From assembly GCA_041670385.1 (NCBI GenBank), contig JBAXZI010000003.1:1-64000 (forward strand): 64,000 nt of DNA. Reading direction: 5' to 3'. Position 1 is the stretch's first letter; the number at the start of each line of letters is the position of its first letter. The notes below the pieces were generated by a model. The model was not told the DNA's origin, searched no databases, and saw only the letters and a program-made list of their open reading frames with translations. A program made the position numbers and the translations under genes. Source of the stretch: CAG-1782 sp041670385 (GTDB lineage: Bacteria > Bacillota > Clostridia > Christensenellales > DTU072). Of the stretch, positions 8,245 to 16,977 are shown piece by piece.

Positions 8245-8757
8245 CTAGTCAACCAAATTTGATACTGGTATACCACGCATTTTAGCAATTTCTTCTGCCG
8301 TGCGCATTTGTTTTAATCCTTCAACCGTTGCTTTTACGCAATTTATAGGATTATTGCTTCCAATACTTTTTGTACGAACATCTTTAATTCCAGTTGTTTC
8401 CAATACAGCTCTTACAGCACCGCCTGCAATAACTCCGGTACCTTGTTCAGCTGGCATAATAATTACTTCGCCTCTGCCATACACACCTTTAACAGCGTGT
8501 GGAACAGTATTGTCTTTGATTGAAAAAGTTATCATACTTTTCTTTGCTTCTTTTGTTGCTTTCTCGATAGCTTCAGGTACTTCTTTAGCTTTCCCTAAAC
8601 CGTATCCAACTTGATTAGCACCGTCACCAACAACTACTAAAGCAGCAAAACGCATTGTTCTACCACCCTTAACAACTTTGGTTACACGGTTGATAGATAC
8701 TGTCTTTTTGATTAAGTTATCTTTTGGCTCTCTGCTATATTTATCGTTTCTTGCCAT
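8245..8757 (-). CDS. rpsE: 30S ribosomal protein S5
   Basis: A 170-residue S5, important for decoding accuracy and mRNA unwinding at the entry tunnel. It has the S5 N-terminal motif (INRVTKVVKGGRTMRFAALV) and the C-terminal GIKDVRTKSIGSNNPINCVKA. Length is normal and it stops with TAG, which overlaps the ribosome-binding site of rpmD. Confidence 0.98.
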   Translation of the reverse strand: MARNDKYSREPKDNLIKKTVSINRVTKVVKGGRTMRFAALVVVGDGANQVGYGLGKAKEVPEAIEKATKEAKKSMITFSIKDNTVPHAVKGVYGRGEVIIMPAEQGTGVIAGGAVRAVLETTGIKDVRTKSIGSNNPINCVKATVEGLKQMRTAEEIAKMRGIPVSNLVD

Positions 8758-8766
8758 TTTGCCCTC

Positions 8767-9135
8767 CTAAAATTCCAAACCAGCTTCTCTAGCAGCTTCT
8801 GCAAGTGCTTGTATACGACCAGTGTAATGATAACCACCTCTATCGAATACGACTTCTTTAACACCAGCTTTGATTGCTCTTTCAGCTACTAGTTGACCAA
8901 CTACTTTACTTGAATCCACTTTGTTCATATTTGCAATTTTTGCAATTACGTCTTTCTCCATAGTGTTGGCACTTGCTATAGTAGTTCCGTTTGTATCATC
9001 TATTACTTGCGCATAGATGTTGGAAAGTGACCTATAAACATTTAGACGGGGAGTTTGTAAAGTTCCGCTAATCTTAAAACGCATACGATAGTGTCTTTTA
9101 CTTCTTACTTTATTTTTATCTAATTTATTAATCAT
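8767..9135 (-). CDS. rplR: 50S ribosomal protein L18
   Basis: A 122-residue 5S rRNA-binding protein. RPRLNVYRSLSNIYAQVIDD-like sequence, GxVAERAIKAGVKEVVFDRG and the C-terminal HYTGRIQALAEAAREAGLEF are conserved L18 features. It lies in spc-operon order between rplF and rpsE. Confidence 0.98.
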   Translation of the reverse strand: MINKLDKNKVRSKRHYRMRFKISGTLQTPRLNVYRSLSNIYAQVIDDTNGTTIASANTMEKDVIAKIANMNKVDSSKVVGQLVAERAIKAGVKEVVFDRGGYHYTGRIQALAEAAREAGLEF

Positions 9136-9146
9136 ACTACGCTCCT

Positions 9147-9689
9147 TTATTTACCTGCTTTCTTTCCTTCTTTTCGAACGATGACTTCATCTTTATAATG
9201 AATACCATAGCCATGGTATGGTTCGGGTTTACGTATTGCTCTTATGTTTGCAGCAGTTTGCCCAACCAACTCTTTGCTAATACCTTTTACAGTAATTTCA
9301 GTAAGTGAAGGAGTTGCAAATTTTATACCTTCTGGGGCTATCACGTCTACCTTATGTGAAAAACCTACATTAAGTACAAGATTCTGTCCTTCTAATAATA
9401 CTTTATAACCTACACCGGCAATAACTAATTCTTTTTGAAAACCATCAGTTACACCCTTTACCATATTAGCTATTAATACACGATATAAACCATGAGCTGC
9501 TTTATTAACTTTTTGTTCATTATCTCTAGTAACTAATACTTGTTTATCAACAATTTCTACTTTTATGTTTTTATTTTCAATAACTTGTGATAATGTTCCT
9601 AACTTACCATTGACAGTCACTAAATTGTCATTAATAGTAACAGTAACACCATCAATAATATCTATTGGTAATCTTCCTATTCTTGACAT
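9147..9689 (-). CDS. rplF: 50S ribosomal protein L6
   Basis: A 180-residue protein with two repeated L6 domains. The start MSRIGRLPIDI and the C-terminal KPEPYHGYGIHYKDEVIVRKEGKKAGK region match L6, which binds near the GTPase centre of the large subunit. Length and position are normal. Confidence 0.98.
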   Translation of the reverse strand: MSRIGRLPIDIIDGVTVTINDNLVTVNGKLGTLSQVIENKNIKVEIVDKQVLVTRDNEQKVNKAAHGLYRVLIANMVKGVTDGFQKELVIAGVGYKVLLEGQNLVLNVGFSHKVDVIAPEGIKFATPSLTEITVKGISKELVGQTAANIRAIRKPEPYHGYGIHYKDEVIVRKEGKKAGK

Positions 9690-9698
9690 TGTTACCTC

Positions 9699-10103
9699 CT
9701 ACCAAATATAAGCGAGAACTTCGCCACCAGCTCCGGTTAAACGGGCTGTTCTGTCGGTCATTACACCCTTAGAAGTTGAGATAATAGCGATACCTAAACC
9801 ATTAAGAACTTTTGGTAATTCATCGCTCTTAGCATATACTCTAAGACCTGGTTTAGATATTCTCTTAATACCAGTAATAACCTTGCTATAATTTGCACCA
9901 TATTTCAATTCAACTAAAATAGTATCTTGGACACCATTTTCGTCTTCAATTCTTTTAGCGCTCTTTATATATCCTTCCTCAACCAAAATATCAGCAATTG
10001 CCATTTTTATTTTAGATGCAGGAATTTTTACTAATTCATGTTTTGCAGTTAAAGCGTTCCTGATACGAGTTAGCATATCTGCAATTGGATCTGTCATAGC
10101 CAT
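9699..10103 (-). CDS. rpsH: 30S ribosomal protein S8
   Basis: A 134-residue S8, a primary 16S rRNA-binding protein and, in E. coli, the spc-operon repressor. Key motifs are TDPIADMLTRIRNA, SKPGLRVYAKSDELPKVLNGLG and the C-terminal GGEVLAYIW. GGAGG lies seven bases before the first ATG (10103), so that start is kept. Confidence 0.98.
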   Translation of the reverse strand: MAMTDPIADMLTRIRNALTAKHELVKIPASKIKMAIADILVEEGYIKSAKRIEDENGVQDTILVELKYGANYSKVITGIKRISKPGLRVYAKSDELPKVLNGLGIAIISTSKGVMTDRTARLTGAGGEVLAYIW

Positions 10104-10118
10104 TTTAATTCCTCCTGT

Positions 10119-10304
10119 TTACCAGCTCGCTTTCTTTACGCCAGGTATTTGACCTTTATAGGCCAATTCTCTGAAACATATTCTGCAAATACCGTATTTT
10201 TTTAGAACTGCATGGGGTCTTCCACATATAGCACATCTTGTATAACCTCTTGTGGAATACTTAGGAGTTCTTTGTTGCTTATTAATCATTGCTTTCTTTG
10301 CCAT
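10119..10304 (-). CDS. rpsZ: 30S ribosomal protein S14, zinc type
   Basis: A 61-residue short S14 with paired zinc ligands C-x2-C (CAICGRP) and C-x2-C (CRICFRE). This is the Firmicutes main-operon form, as opposed to the long zinc-free form. It ends with the conserved GQIPGVKKASW and follows rplE directly. Confidence 0.97.
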   Translation of the reverse strand: MAKKAMINKQQRTPKYSTRGYTRCAICGRPHAVLKKYGICRICFRELAYKGQIPGVKKASW

Positions 10305-10319
10305 AGTTCGGTTTACCTC

Positions 10320-10874
10320 CTATTTAGCAAAAGGCATTCCGAGTTGCACGAACAATTCTTTTGCCTCTTCGTCTGTTTTTGCGGTTGTGATTAATGCTAT
10401 ATCAAAACCTCTTACTTTTTCTATCTCATCATAACTAATTTCTGGGAACATTAGTTGTTCTTTGATACCTAATGAATAATTACCTCTGCCATCAAAAGCA
10501 TTTGCATTTACACCTTTAAAGTCACGTATACGAGGTATTGCAATAGTAACTAATTTGTCATAGAAGTTCCACATTCTTTCGCCTCTAAGTGTTATTTTTG
10601 CACCTACTACCATACCTTCTCTTACTTTAAAATTAGCTACTGATTTTTTAGCTTTTGTAAGAACAGCTTTTTGTCCAGCAATTAATTCAAGTTCATGAAC
10701 GGAAGTTTGGATACTCTTTGCATTATCCTTAACATCACCCAATCGCATATTTAATACGATTTTATCCATTTTAGGAACTTGCATAACGTTTTTATATCCA
10801 AATGTTTTTGATAGAGCTGGTATTACCTCTGTTTTATAACGTTCTTTTAGTCTGTTTGAATAACTTTCAGCCAT
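10320..10874 (-). CDS. rplE: 50S ribosomal protein L5
   Basis: A 184-residue 5S rRNA-binding protein that contacts P-site tRNA. Recognisable blocks are PKMDKIVLNMRLGD, KKSVANFKVREGMVVGAKITLRG and IPRIRDFKGVN. The C-terminal GFDIALITTAKTDEEAKELF segment is also typical. It lies between rplX and rpsZ as expected. Confidence 0.98.
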   Translation of the reverse strand: MAESYSNRLKERYKTEVIPALSKTFGYKNVMQVPKMDKIVLNMRLGDVKDNAKSIQTSVHELELIAGQKAVLTKAKKSVANFKVREGMVVGAKITLRGERMWNFYDKLVTIAIPRIRDFKGVNANAFDGRGNYSLGIKEQLMFPEISYDEIEKVRGFDIALITTAKTDEEAKELFVQLGMPFAK

Positions 10875-10888
10875 TTTATAATACCTCC

Positions 10889-11545
10889 CTATTCTTTAAC
10901 TTCATTTTCAGAAGTTGCCTTCTTTGTTGTTGCTGTTGTTGTTTTTTTAGCAACAGGCTTTTTTACTGTAGAAGTTGTTTTGCTTGCTGTAGCTGGCTTT
11001 TTTGCTGTAGCCGTAGCTGGTTTTTTAGCGGTTGTTGTTTTCTTAACTTCTGCTTTTACTTCTGCTACTGGTGCTGCCACTACTTCTGCTTTTGCATCTG
11101 CTACTGGTGCTGCCACTATTTCTACATTTTCTTCTACATTAGCTTCAATTGGAGCTTCAGTAGTTTCTGTCTTTTTTCTTCTAACAGTAGTTGACTTTTT
11201 CTTTTCTTCTTTAGTTGCAACTTTCTTAGTTTCCAAAATTGCACCACATTCGCACATACGAACTTTTTTGCCATCTACTATAGAGTGTTTAATTCTTGTG
11301 GTTTTTCCACAAGTTGCACAAACTGGCATAACGTTACTTACTGCAACACTTTTTGGTATATCAATAATTCCGCTTGCATCGCTTGCTTTTTTAGCTTTAA
11401 TAGATTTCTTAACTACTGCAATGTTTTTGCCTTCAAGGTAAACTCTATTTTTATCAATGTCTACTTTAATAACTTTAGCCATTTTACCTTTATCTTGACC
11501 TGCAATAATTTTTACAAAATCACCTTTTACTACATTCATTTTCAT
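10889..11545 (-). CDS. rplX: 50S ribosomal protein L24 with long basic low-complexity tail
   Basis: The first ~107 residues are ordinary L24: the KOW motif GDFVKIIAGQDKGKMAKV, then VMPVCATCGKTTRIKH and CECGAILE, with two Cys pairs suggesting bound zinc. The remaining ~110 residues form a repetitive Lys/Ala/Thr/Glu tail. It has alternating APVADAKAEV-type units followed by KKPATATAKKPATA-type units resembling histone H1 or AlgP tails. L24 is normally about 100-105 residues, so the tail doubles it. The frame stays open with normal spacing to rplE, so the tail appears to be really encoded. The function of the tail is unknown. Confidence 0.95.
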   Translation of the reverse strand: MKMNVVKGDFVKIIAGQDKGKMAKVIKVDIDKNRVYLEGKNIAVVKKSIKAKKASDASGIIDIPKSVAVSNVMPVCATCGKTTRIKHSIVDGKKVRMCECGAILETKKVATKEEKKKSTTVRRKKTETTEAPIEANVEENVEIVAAPVADAKAEVVAAPVAEVKAEVKKTTTAKKPATATAKKPATASKTTSTVKKPVAKKTTTATTKKATSENEVKE

Positions 11546-11557
11546 ATTAATAACCTC

Positions 11558-11926
11558 CTAAAGAACTTCTGGAGCCAAAGATATAATTTTCATATAATCT
11601 CTTTCTCTCAATTCTCTTGCGATAGGCCCAAAAATACGAGTTCCACGAGGTAATTTTTGGTTATCTATAATAACAGCAGCATTGTCATCAAATCTAATGT
11701 GACTACCGTCAGTTCTCATAATACCTTTTCTGGTTCTTACGATAACTGCTCTAATTACATCACCTTTCTTAACGGAGCCGCCGCTAGTAGCAGATTTTAC
11801 TGATGCAACAATTACATCACCAATATTTCCGCTTCTTACATATGAACCACCCATAACTCTGATGCACATAATTTCTTTTGCTCCAGAATTGTCGGCTACT
11901 TTCAATCTTGTTTGTGGTTGTACCAT
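11558..11926 (-). CDS. rplN: 50S ribosomal protein L14
   Basis: A 122-residue L14 forming part of an intersubunit bridge. MVQPQTRLKVADNSGAKEIM at the start, the basic loop GSVKKGDVIRAVIVRT and the terminal MKIISLAPEVL are diagnostic. It is in normal S10/spc order after rpsQ. Confidence 0.99.
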   Translation of the reverse strand: MVQPQTRLKVADNSGAKEIMCIRVMGGSYVRSGNIGDVIVASVKSATSGGSVKKGDVIRAVIVRTRKGIMRTDGSHIRFDDNAAVIIDNQKLPRGTRIFGPIARELRERDYMKIISLAPEVL

Positions 11927-11941
11927 TTTATCCGATTCCTC

Positions 11942-12199
11942 CTATTTAGCTTCTCTAATTACGGCACTCAATCTCCAGCACTTATCCTTAGATATAGGTC
12001 TGGTCTCGATAATTTCTACCATATCACCAATTTTACATTGGTTTAGTTCATCGTGAGCTTTGAATTTTTTTGTTCTAGTAATATACTTTTTATATAAAGG
12101 ATGTTTTACTTTACTAACAACAGCTACCACAATGGTCTTATCCATTTTATCGCTGGTTACTAAGCCAACTCTGGTCTTCCTCAAATTTCTTTCTGCCAT
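11942..12199 (-). CDS. rpsQ: 30S ribosomal protein S17
   Basis: An 85-residue OB-fold protein of the small subunit body. The RKTRVGLVTSDKMDKTIVVA start and the YKKYITRTKKFKAHDE block match S17. It follows rpmC and precedes rplN. Confidence 0.98.
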   Translation of the reverse strand: MAERNLRKTRVGLVTSDKMDKTIVVAVVSKVKHPLYKKYITRTKKFKAHDELNQCKIGDMVEIIETRPISKDKCWRLSAVIREAK

Positions 12200-12212
12200 C
12201 TTTTATATTCTC

Positions 12213-12461
12213 CTATTTCTTTACAGCACTAGTTTTAGTGCTTTTTTTAGTCTTAGCAGGTTCAAAACTAATTCCAAGTTCACGTTGACGAAGAATGGTT
12301 TTTACTTTTGCGATATCTTTCTTGCATACTACAATAACATTGGCATTAGGAAGTTGATTTGTAGAATGTTTAAAACGTAGATTAAATAATTCTGCCTTTA
12401 ACTCATTTAATTTTGCATTGAGTTCTTGGGTATTTAATTCAAAATATGTTGTCTTTTTCAT
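12213..12461 (-). CDS. rpmC: 50S ribosomal protein L29
   Basis: An 82-residue helical protein near the tunnel exit. The core (TQELNAKLNELKAELFNLRF then IAKVKTILRQRELG) is standard L29. About 15 extra Lys/Thr/Ser-rich residues at the C-terminus (KKSTKTSAVKK) recall in miniature the tail on L24. Its ATG overlaps the rplP stop codon as TAATG, showing translational coupling. Confidence 0.97.
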   Translation of the reverse strand: MKKTTYFELNTQELNAKLNELKAELFNLRFKHSTNQLPNANVIVVCKKDIAKVKTILRQRELGISFEPAKTKKSTKTSAVKK

Positions 12462-12898
12462 TATTTATCACTACCCTCCTTTGTTATCATATCTTCTTTT
12501 TTTACAAATTTACACTTAATTGGCAATTTATGAGCTGCCAAACGCAAAGCTTCTCTTGCATCTTCTTCACTTACACCAGCCATTTCAAATAAAACTCTAT
12601 TAGGTTTTACTACTGCTACCCAATATTCTGGTGAACCTTTACCACTACCCATTCTAGTTTCTGCAGGTTTTTTGGTAATTGGTTTGTGTGGGAAAATATC
12701 AATCCATACTTTACCGCCACGCTTAATATATCTAGTCATCGCAACACGGGCTGCTTCAATTTGATTAGCTGTAATCCAACTTGGTTCTGTAGCTACTAAC
12801 GCGAATTCACCGTAAGCAATTACATTTCCTTTGTTGGCTTTGCCTTTCATTCTACCTCTATGTTGTTTTCTTCTTTTTACTCTTTTAGGCATTAACAT
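12461..12898 (-). CDS. rplP: 50S ribosomal protein L16
   Basis: A 145-residue protein near the A site, assisting tRNA accommodation. The start MLMPKRVKRRKQHRG has the family's usual M-L-x-P-K-R pattern, so ATG 12898 is kept. IDIFPHKPITKKPAETRMGSGKG follows the normal L16 layout. The GGAGG used for initiation lies inside the last codons of rpsC. Confidence 0.98.
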   Translation of the reverse strand: MLMPKRVKRRKQHRGRMKGKANKGNVIAYGEFALVATEPSWITANQIEAARVAMTRYIKRGGKVWIDIFPHKPITKKPAETRMGSGKGSPEYWVAVVKPNRVLFEMAGVSEEDAREALRLAAHKLPIKCKFVKKEDMITKEGSDK

Positions 12899-12900
12899 AA

Positions 12901-13560
12901 TTAGTCATTACCTCCATTTACTTGCTTGATGAAAACTTCGCCTTTATAAATCCAAACTTTTACACCAATTATTCCATAAGTAGTTTTTGCTTCAGCAAAA
13001 CCATAATCAATATCCGCTCTCAAAGTATGAAGTGGAATACTACCTTCATTGTAATGTTCACTTCTTGCTATTTCAGCTCCGTCCAAACGTCCAGAAACCA
13101 TAGTTTTGATTCCCTTTGCTCCGCCTTTCATAGCTCTTGTAATACCTTGACGCATAGCTCTTCTAAATTGAATTCTCTTTTCTAAAGATTGTGCAATAGA
13201 TTCTGCTACTAATTGTGCTTCAGTATCAACTTTTTTAACTTCCATTATATTAAGATTCACTACTTTGTTAACAGCTATCTTTTGAATGTCTTTTGTGATA
13301 TTAGCAATATTATTTGCATCTTTACCACCAATAGCAACACCAGGTCTACCGCAAAACATATTAACTGTTACAGTATTGGCTGCTCTTTCAATAACAATTT
13401 TAGAAATTGCTGCATTGTTATATTTACTTTTAAGACTTTCACGGATTTTGTAGTCCTCAGATATTAACTTTCCAAAATTCTTTTTTTCAGCATACCATTG
13501 ACTATCCCAGCCCTTAATAACTCCTACTCTTAAACCATGTGGATTAACTTTTTGACCCAT
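12901..13560 (-). CDS. rpsC: 30S ribosomal protein S3
   Basis: A 219-residue S3 that lines the mRNA entry site. MGQKVNPHGLRVG at the start, a type II KH domain (about residues 40-110, including GRPGVAIGGKDA), and the C-terminal GRLDGAEIARSE and LRADIDYGFAEAKTTYGIIG blocks are present. It is a normal member of the S10 operon. Confidence 0.98.
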   Translation of the reverse strand: MGQKVNPHGLRVGVIKGWDSQWYAEKKNFGKLISEDYKIRESLKSKYNNAAISKIVIERAANTVTVNMFCGRPGVAIGGKDANNIANITKDIQKIAVNKVVNLNIMEVKKVDTEAQLVAESIAQSLEKRIQFRRAMRQGITRAMKGGAKGIKTMVSGRLDGAEIARSEHYNEGSIPLHTLRADIDYGFAEAKTTYGIIGVKVWIYKGEVFIKQVNGGND

Positions 13561-13569
13561 TTTATCCTC

Positions 13570-13962
13570 CTACTTCTTAGCTACTGAATCTAGTATTACA
13601 GTGATGTGACTTGTACGTTTTAACAAACCACCTGCTCTACCGTGTGCCTTAGGAATAAATCTCTTTAATGTGGCACCTTGGTCTGCAAAACATTCTGCAA
13701 CAAACAATTCATCAATGTTCATTCCAAGATTTGTTTCTGCATTTGCTCCAGCACTCTTAACTACTTTCAAAATAGGAAGTGAGCTTGACTTGTTTAAATT
13801 TTCTAATATATAAACTGCTTCTTTATAGCCCTTTCCACGAATTACATCTAATACTGCTCTTACTTTATAAGGAGAAATACGAATGTACTTTGCCTTAGCT
13901 CTTGGACGCCTATCAGCGTTTTCAGCTCTTTTAACAGCCTTTGCATAAATATTCTTAGCCAT
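13570..13962 (-). CDS. rplV: 50S ribosomal protein L22
   Basis: A 130-residue protein whose beta-hairpin reaches into the exit tunnel. The typical L22 blocks AKYIRISPYKVRAVLDVIRG and PKAHGRAGGLLKRTSHITVI are visible. It stops with TAG beside the ribosome-binding site of rpsC. Confidence 0.97.
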   Translation of the reverse strand: MAKNIYAKAVKRAENADRRPRAKAKYIRISPYKVRAVLDVIRGKGYKEAVYILENLNKSSSLPILKVVKSAGANAETNLGMNIDELFVAECFADQGATLKRFIPKAHGRAGGLLKRTSHITVILDSVAKK

Positions 13963-13976
13963 TACTTTACCTCCTA

Positions 13977-14252
13977 TTATTTTGAAGTGGTTTTGCTACC
14001 AGCGTGTCCCCTAAAGGTTCTGGTAGGTGCAAACTCACCTAATTTAAATCCAACCATATCCTCAGTAACATATACTGGTACATGTTTTCTACCATCGTGA
14101 ACTGCAATTGTATGTCCTACAAATTCAGGATAAATAGTGGATGCTCTTGACCAAGTCTTAATTGGTCTTTTCTCACCTGACTCATTCATAGCAAGAACTT
14201 TCTTCTTTAAGCTCTCATGTATATAAGGGCCTTTCTTTATAGATCTACTCAT
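13977..14252 (-). CDS. rpsS: 30S ribosomal protein S19
   Basis: A 91-residue head protein. MSRSIKKGPYIHESLKKKV, TWSRASTIYPEFVGHTIAVH and the C-terminal GEFAPTRTFRGHAG are invariant S19 features. It lies between rplB and rplV. Confidence 0.99.
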   Translation of the reverse strand: MSRSIKKGPYIHESLKKKVLAMNESGEKRPIKTWSRASTIYPEFVGHTIAVHDGRKHVPVYVTEDMVGFKLGEFAPTRTFRGHAGSKTTSK

Positions 14253-14266
14253 TTAGTTATGTCCTC

Positions 14267-15094
14267 CTAATTAATACGCTTAATGATAAACTTGCTAGAA
14301 GTCTTTTTCTTCTTACGAGTCTTATAACCAAGTGTAGGTTTACCCCAAGGTGTAACTGGTCCTGGCATTCCGATAGGACTCTTACCTTCACCACCACCAT
14401 GTGGGTGATCACAAGGATTCATAGCTACGCCTCTAACTGTTGGTCTAACGCCCATATGTCTTTTTCTTCCGGCTTTGCCTAAACTAACGATTTCGTGGTC
14501 AACATTGCCCACTTGACCGATAGTAGCTTTGCAAGCTAATGGTACATATCTCATTTCACCACTTGGCATACGAAGAGTGGCTTTACCATTCTCTTTAGCC
14601 ATTAATTGTGCACTTGTTCCAGCACTTCTAGCGATTTGACCACCATGTTTAGGTTGTAACTCAATATTATGGATTACTGTACCTACTGGAATATCGATAA
14701 GCTTCAAGCAGTTACCTGCTTTGATATCACATTCAGCTCCACTTAATACTTTGTCGCCAACTGTTAATCCCAAAGGTGCTAAGATATATCTCTTTTCGCC
14801 ATCAGCATATATCAAAAGAGCAATATTTGCTGAACGATTAGGGTCATATTCTATAGAATCAACTCTTGCAGGGATATCGTCCTTATTACGCTTAAAATCG
14901 ATAATACGATATTTTTGTCTATTTCCACCACCAATATGTCTTACTGTAATTCTACCTTTCGCATTTCTACCACCACTATGATTCTTACTTTCTAGTAAGC
15001 TTCTTTCTGGAGTAGTGCGAGTAACTTCTGAAAAGTCAGAAACTGTATAGAACCTACGAGCAGGACTGGTTGGTTTACTTCTCTTTATACCCAT
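14267..15094 (-). CDS. rplB: 50S ribosomal protein L2
   Basis: A 275-residue protein essential for peptidyl-transferase activity. It has the SH3-like core and the C-terminal motif NPCDHPHGGGEGKSPIGMPG that contains the functionally important His near residue 229. Length and order are normal. Confidence 0.99.
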   Translation of the reverse strand: MGIKRSKPTSPARRFYTVSDFSEVTRTTPERSLLESKNHSGGRNAKGRITVRHIGGGNRQKYRIIDFKRNKDDIPARVDSIEYDPNRSANIALLIYADGEKRYILAPLGLTVGDKVLSGAECDIKAGNCLKLIDIPVGTVIHNIELQPKHGGQIARSAGTSAQLMAKENGKATLRMPSGEMRYVPLACKATIGQVGNVDHEIVSLGKAGRKRHMGVRPTVRGVAMNPCDHPHGGGEGKSPIGMPGPVTPWGKPTLGYKTRKKKKTSSKFIIKRIN

Positions 15095-15108
15095 TGTGAC
15101 CTCCTAAA

Positions 15109-15399
15109 TTATGACAAGCTTTCGAAAAATTCGATTGCTTTACTATCTTGTGTTAGTGTTACATAAGCTTTCTTATAAGAAGCCCTTCTACCAGAAGTTT
15201 TTCCCATTTTCTTAATTTTTCCACTATAATTAACAACATTTACTTTAGAAACAGTTACTTCGAATATCTTTTCTACTGCTGCCTTAATTTGAGTTTTTGT
15301 AGCATTCTTAACAACCATAAAAGTATATTTTTTATCACCAATACCACTGTAACTTTTTTCACTCAAGACTGGCTTGATTATCACATCATAATTATTCAT
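15109..15399 (-). CDS. rplW: 50S ribosomal protein L23
   Basis: A 96-residue tunnel-exit protein that docks signal recognition particle and trigger factor. IIKPVLSEKSY, FMVVKNATKTQIKAAVEKIF and VNVVNYSGKIKKMGKTSGRR are typical. Its ATG overlaps the rplD stop codon. Confidence 0.97.
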   Translation of the reverse strand: MNNYDVIIKPVLSEKSYSGIGDKKYTFMVVKNATKTQIKAAVEKIFEVTVSKVNVVNYSGKIKKMGKTSGRRASYKKAYVTLTQDSKAIEFFESLS

Positions 15400-16019
15400 T
15401 ATTCTGCTACCTCCTCTAAGCTAGTTATAGCATCTTTAGTAATAAATACTTTACCTGCTCTAACAAGTTGGTATACGCTTACTAAGTTAATTGTCTCAAC
15501 TTCAGCTTCTGCCAAATTCTTAGTACATCTAACTACTACTTCATCATAAGCGTCAAGTACAAACAAAGCTTTCTTACCAGCGTTTAGGTTGGTACAAATT
15601 CTTGCCATTTCTTTAGTCTTAACTTCTTTGATTGCTACGCTATCCAAAACAACTAATTCATCTTGTCTAATCTTTTGGCTTAATGCACTATAGAAAGCAT
15701 TAAGTTTCATTCTCTTGTTGATTTTCTTAGAGAAATCCCTAGGTTTTGGTGCGAATACAACTCCACCATGACGCCATTGTGGACTACGAGTACTACCTTG
15801 ACGAGCACGGCCAGTACCTTTTTGTCTCCAAGGTTTTATTCCACCACCACTTACTTCTGTACGAGTAAGAGCGCTTTTTGTACCTTGTCTCTTGTTTGCT
15901 AATTGAGCAGTTATTACTTGATGAATAAGCGCTTCATTATAAGCAACCTCAAATATTTCAGGCTTTAAAGCAATTTTTCCAACTTCTTTACCTTCTATAT
16001 TGTAAACTTTCAAATCCAT
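15399..16019 (-). CDS. rplD: 50S ribosomal protein L4
   Basis: A 206-residue protein with a globular domain and a long tunnel loop (GGGIKPWRQKGTGRARQGS). In E. coli, L4 represses the S10 operon through its leader. The structured leader at 16978-17162 would be the place to look for such control here, though that is inference. Confidence 0.97.
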   Translation of the reverse strand: MDLKVYNIEGKEVGKIALKPEIFEVAYNEALIHQVITAQLANKRQGTKSALTRTEVSGGGIKPWRQKGTGRARQGSTRSPQWRHGGVVFAPKPRDFSKKINKRMKLNAFYSALSQKIRQDELVVLDSVAIKEVKTKEMARICTNLNAGKKALFVLDAYDEVVVRCTKNLAEAEVETINLVSVYQLVRAGKVFITKDAITSLEEVAE

Positions 16020-16034
16020 TTAAATATATCCTCC

Positions 16035-16652
16035 CTATGCCTTCACTTCAACTAGGCAACCTTTAGGACCAGGAATTCCGCCTTTGATTAGCAACAAGTT
16101 GCGTGCTTCGTCAACTCTGACAACTTCTAAGTTCTTAACAGTTACTCTTTCGTTACCATAATGACCTGACATATGTTTATTTTTGAAAACTCTACTTGGA
16201 TCAGAAGATGAACCCATACTACCTACACCACGATGATAGCCACTACCATGTGCTTTAGGTCCAATATGTTGATTCCATCTATATATTGCTCCAGTAAATC
16301 CTCTACCTCTTGTTTTTCCAGCTACTACTACCATGTCACCAACTGCAAAATCTTTAACTGTTATTTTTGAACCAAGTTCAAATTTTGAACAGTCATCGAA
16401 ACGGAATTCTCTCAAAAATCTTTGAGGAACTGCATCTGCTTTTTTATAATGACTAGCAATAGGTTTGGTTACGTTCTTTATTTTAATATCGCCAAACGAA
16501 ATTTGCACTGAATCATAACCTTCTTTAGCAACTGTCTTTTTCTGAATAACGGTACAAGGACCAGCTTCAACAACAGTTACAGAAATCATATGACCATCTG
16601 CAGTAAATATTTGGCTCATACCTAATTTTTTGCCTAAAATAGCTTTATTCAT
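16035..16652 (-). CDS. rplC: 50S ribosomal protein L3
   Basis: A 205-residue protein close to the peptidyl-transferase centre. The start KAILGKKLGMSQIF and the loop TRGRGFTGAIYRWNQHIGPKAHGS are characteristic of L3. It is second in the operon. Confidence 0.98.
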   Translation of the reverse strand: MNKAILGKKLGMSQIFTADGHMISVTVVEAGPCTVIQKKTVAKEGYDSVQISFGDIKIKNVTKPIASHYKKADAVPQRFLREFRFDDCSKFELGSKITVKDFAVGDMVVVAGKTRGRGFTGAIYRWNQHIGPKAHGSGYHRGVGSMGSSSDPSRVFKNKHMSGHYGNERVTVKNLEVVRVDEARNLLLIKGGIPGPKGCLVEVKA

Positions 16653-16668
16653 TTATATCAGCCTCCTA

Positions 16669-16977
16669 TTATAATTTTATTTGGATATCTACACCGGCCG
16701 GTAAGTCTAGCTTCATTAAAGCGTCAACTGTCTTGCTTGTAGAATTGTAAATGTCAATGAGTCTCTTATGAGTCCTCAATTCGAATTGTTCTCTAGAATC
16801 TTTGTACTTATGTGGAGCACGTAAGATTGTAACAATTTCCTTCTCTGTTGGTAATGGTATTGGACCAGATATACTAGCACCAGTACGTGTTACCGCGTCA
16901 ACGATTTTCATTGATGAATTATCAATTAGTGTATGGTCATAAGCTTTTAACTTAATCCTAATCTTTTGACCTGCCAT
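16669..16977 (-). CDS. rpsJ: 30S ribosomal protein S10
   Basis: A 102-residue S10, which also acts as NusE in antitermination. IRIKLKAYDHTLIDNS at the start and GPIPLPTEKEIVTILRAPHKYKDSREQFE are diagnostic. It is the first gene of the large ribosomal-protein unit, with GGAGG eight to ten bases before the ATG. Confidence 0.99.
   Translation of the reverse strand: MAGQKIRIKLKAYDHTLIDNSSMKIVDAVTRTGASISGPIPLPTEKEIVTILRAPHKYKDSREQFELRTHKRLIDIYNSTSKTVDALMKLDLPAGVDIQIKL

Noticed and set aside
10802..11441. Cys- and Ala-rich open frames on the plus strand opposite rplX/rplE
   Set aside because: They are antisense shadows of the low-complexity L24 tail, lack ribosome-binding sites and match no family.
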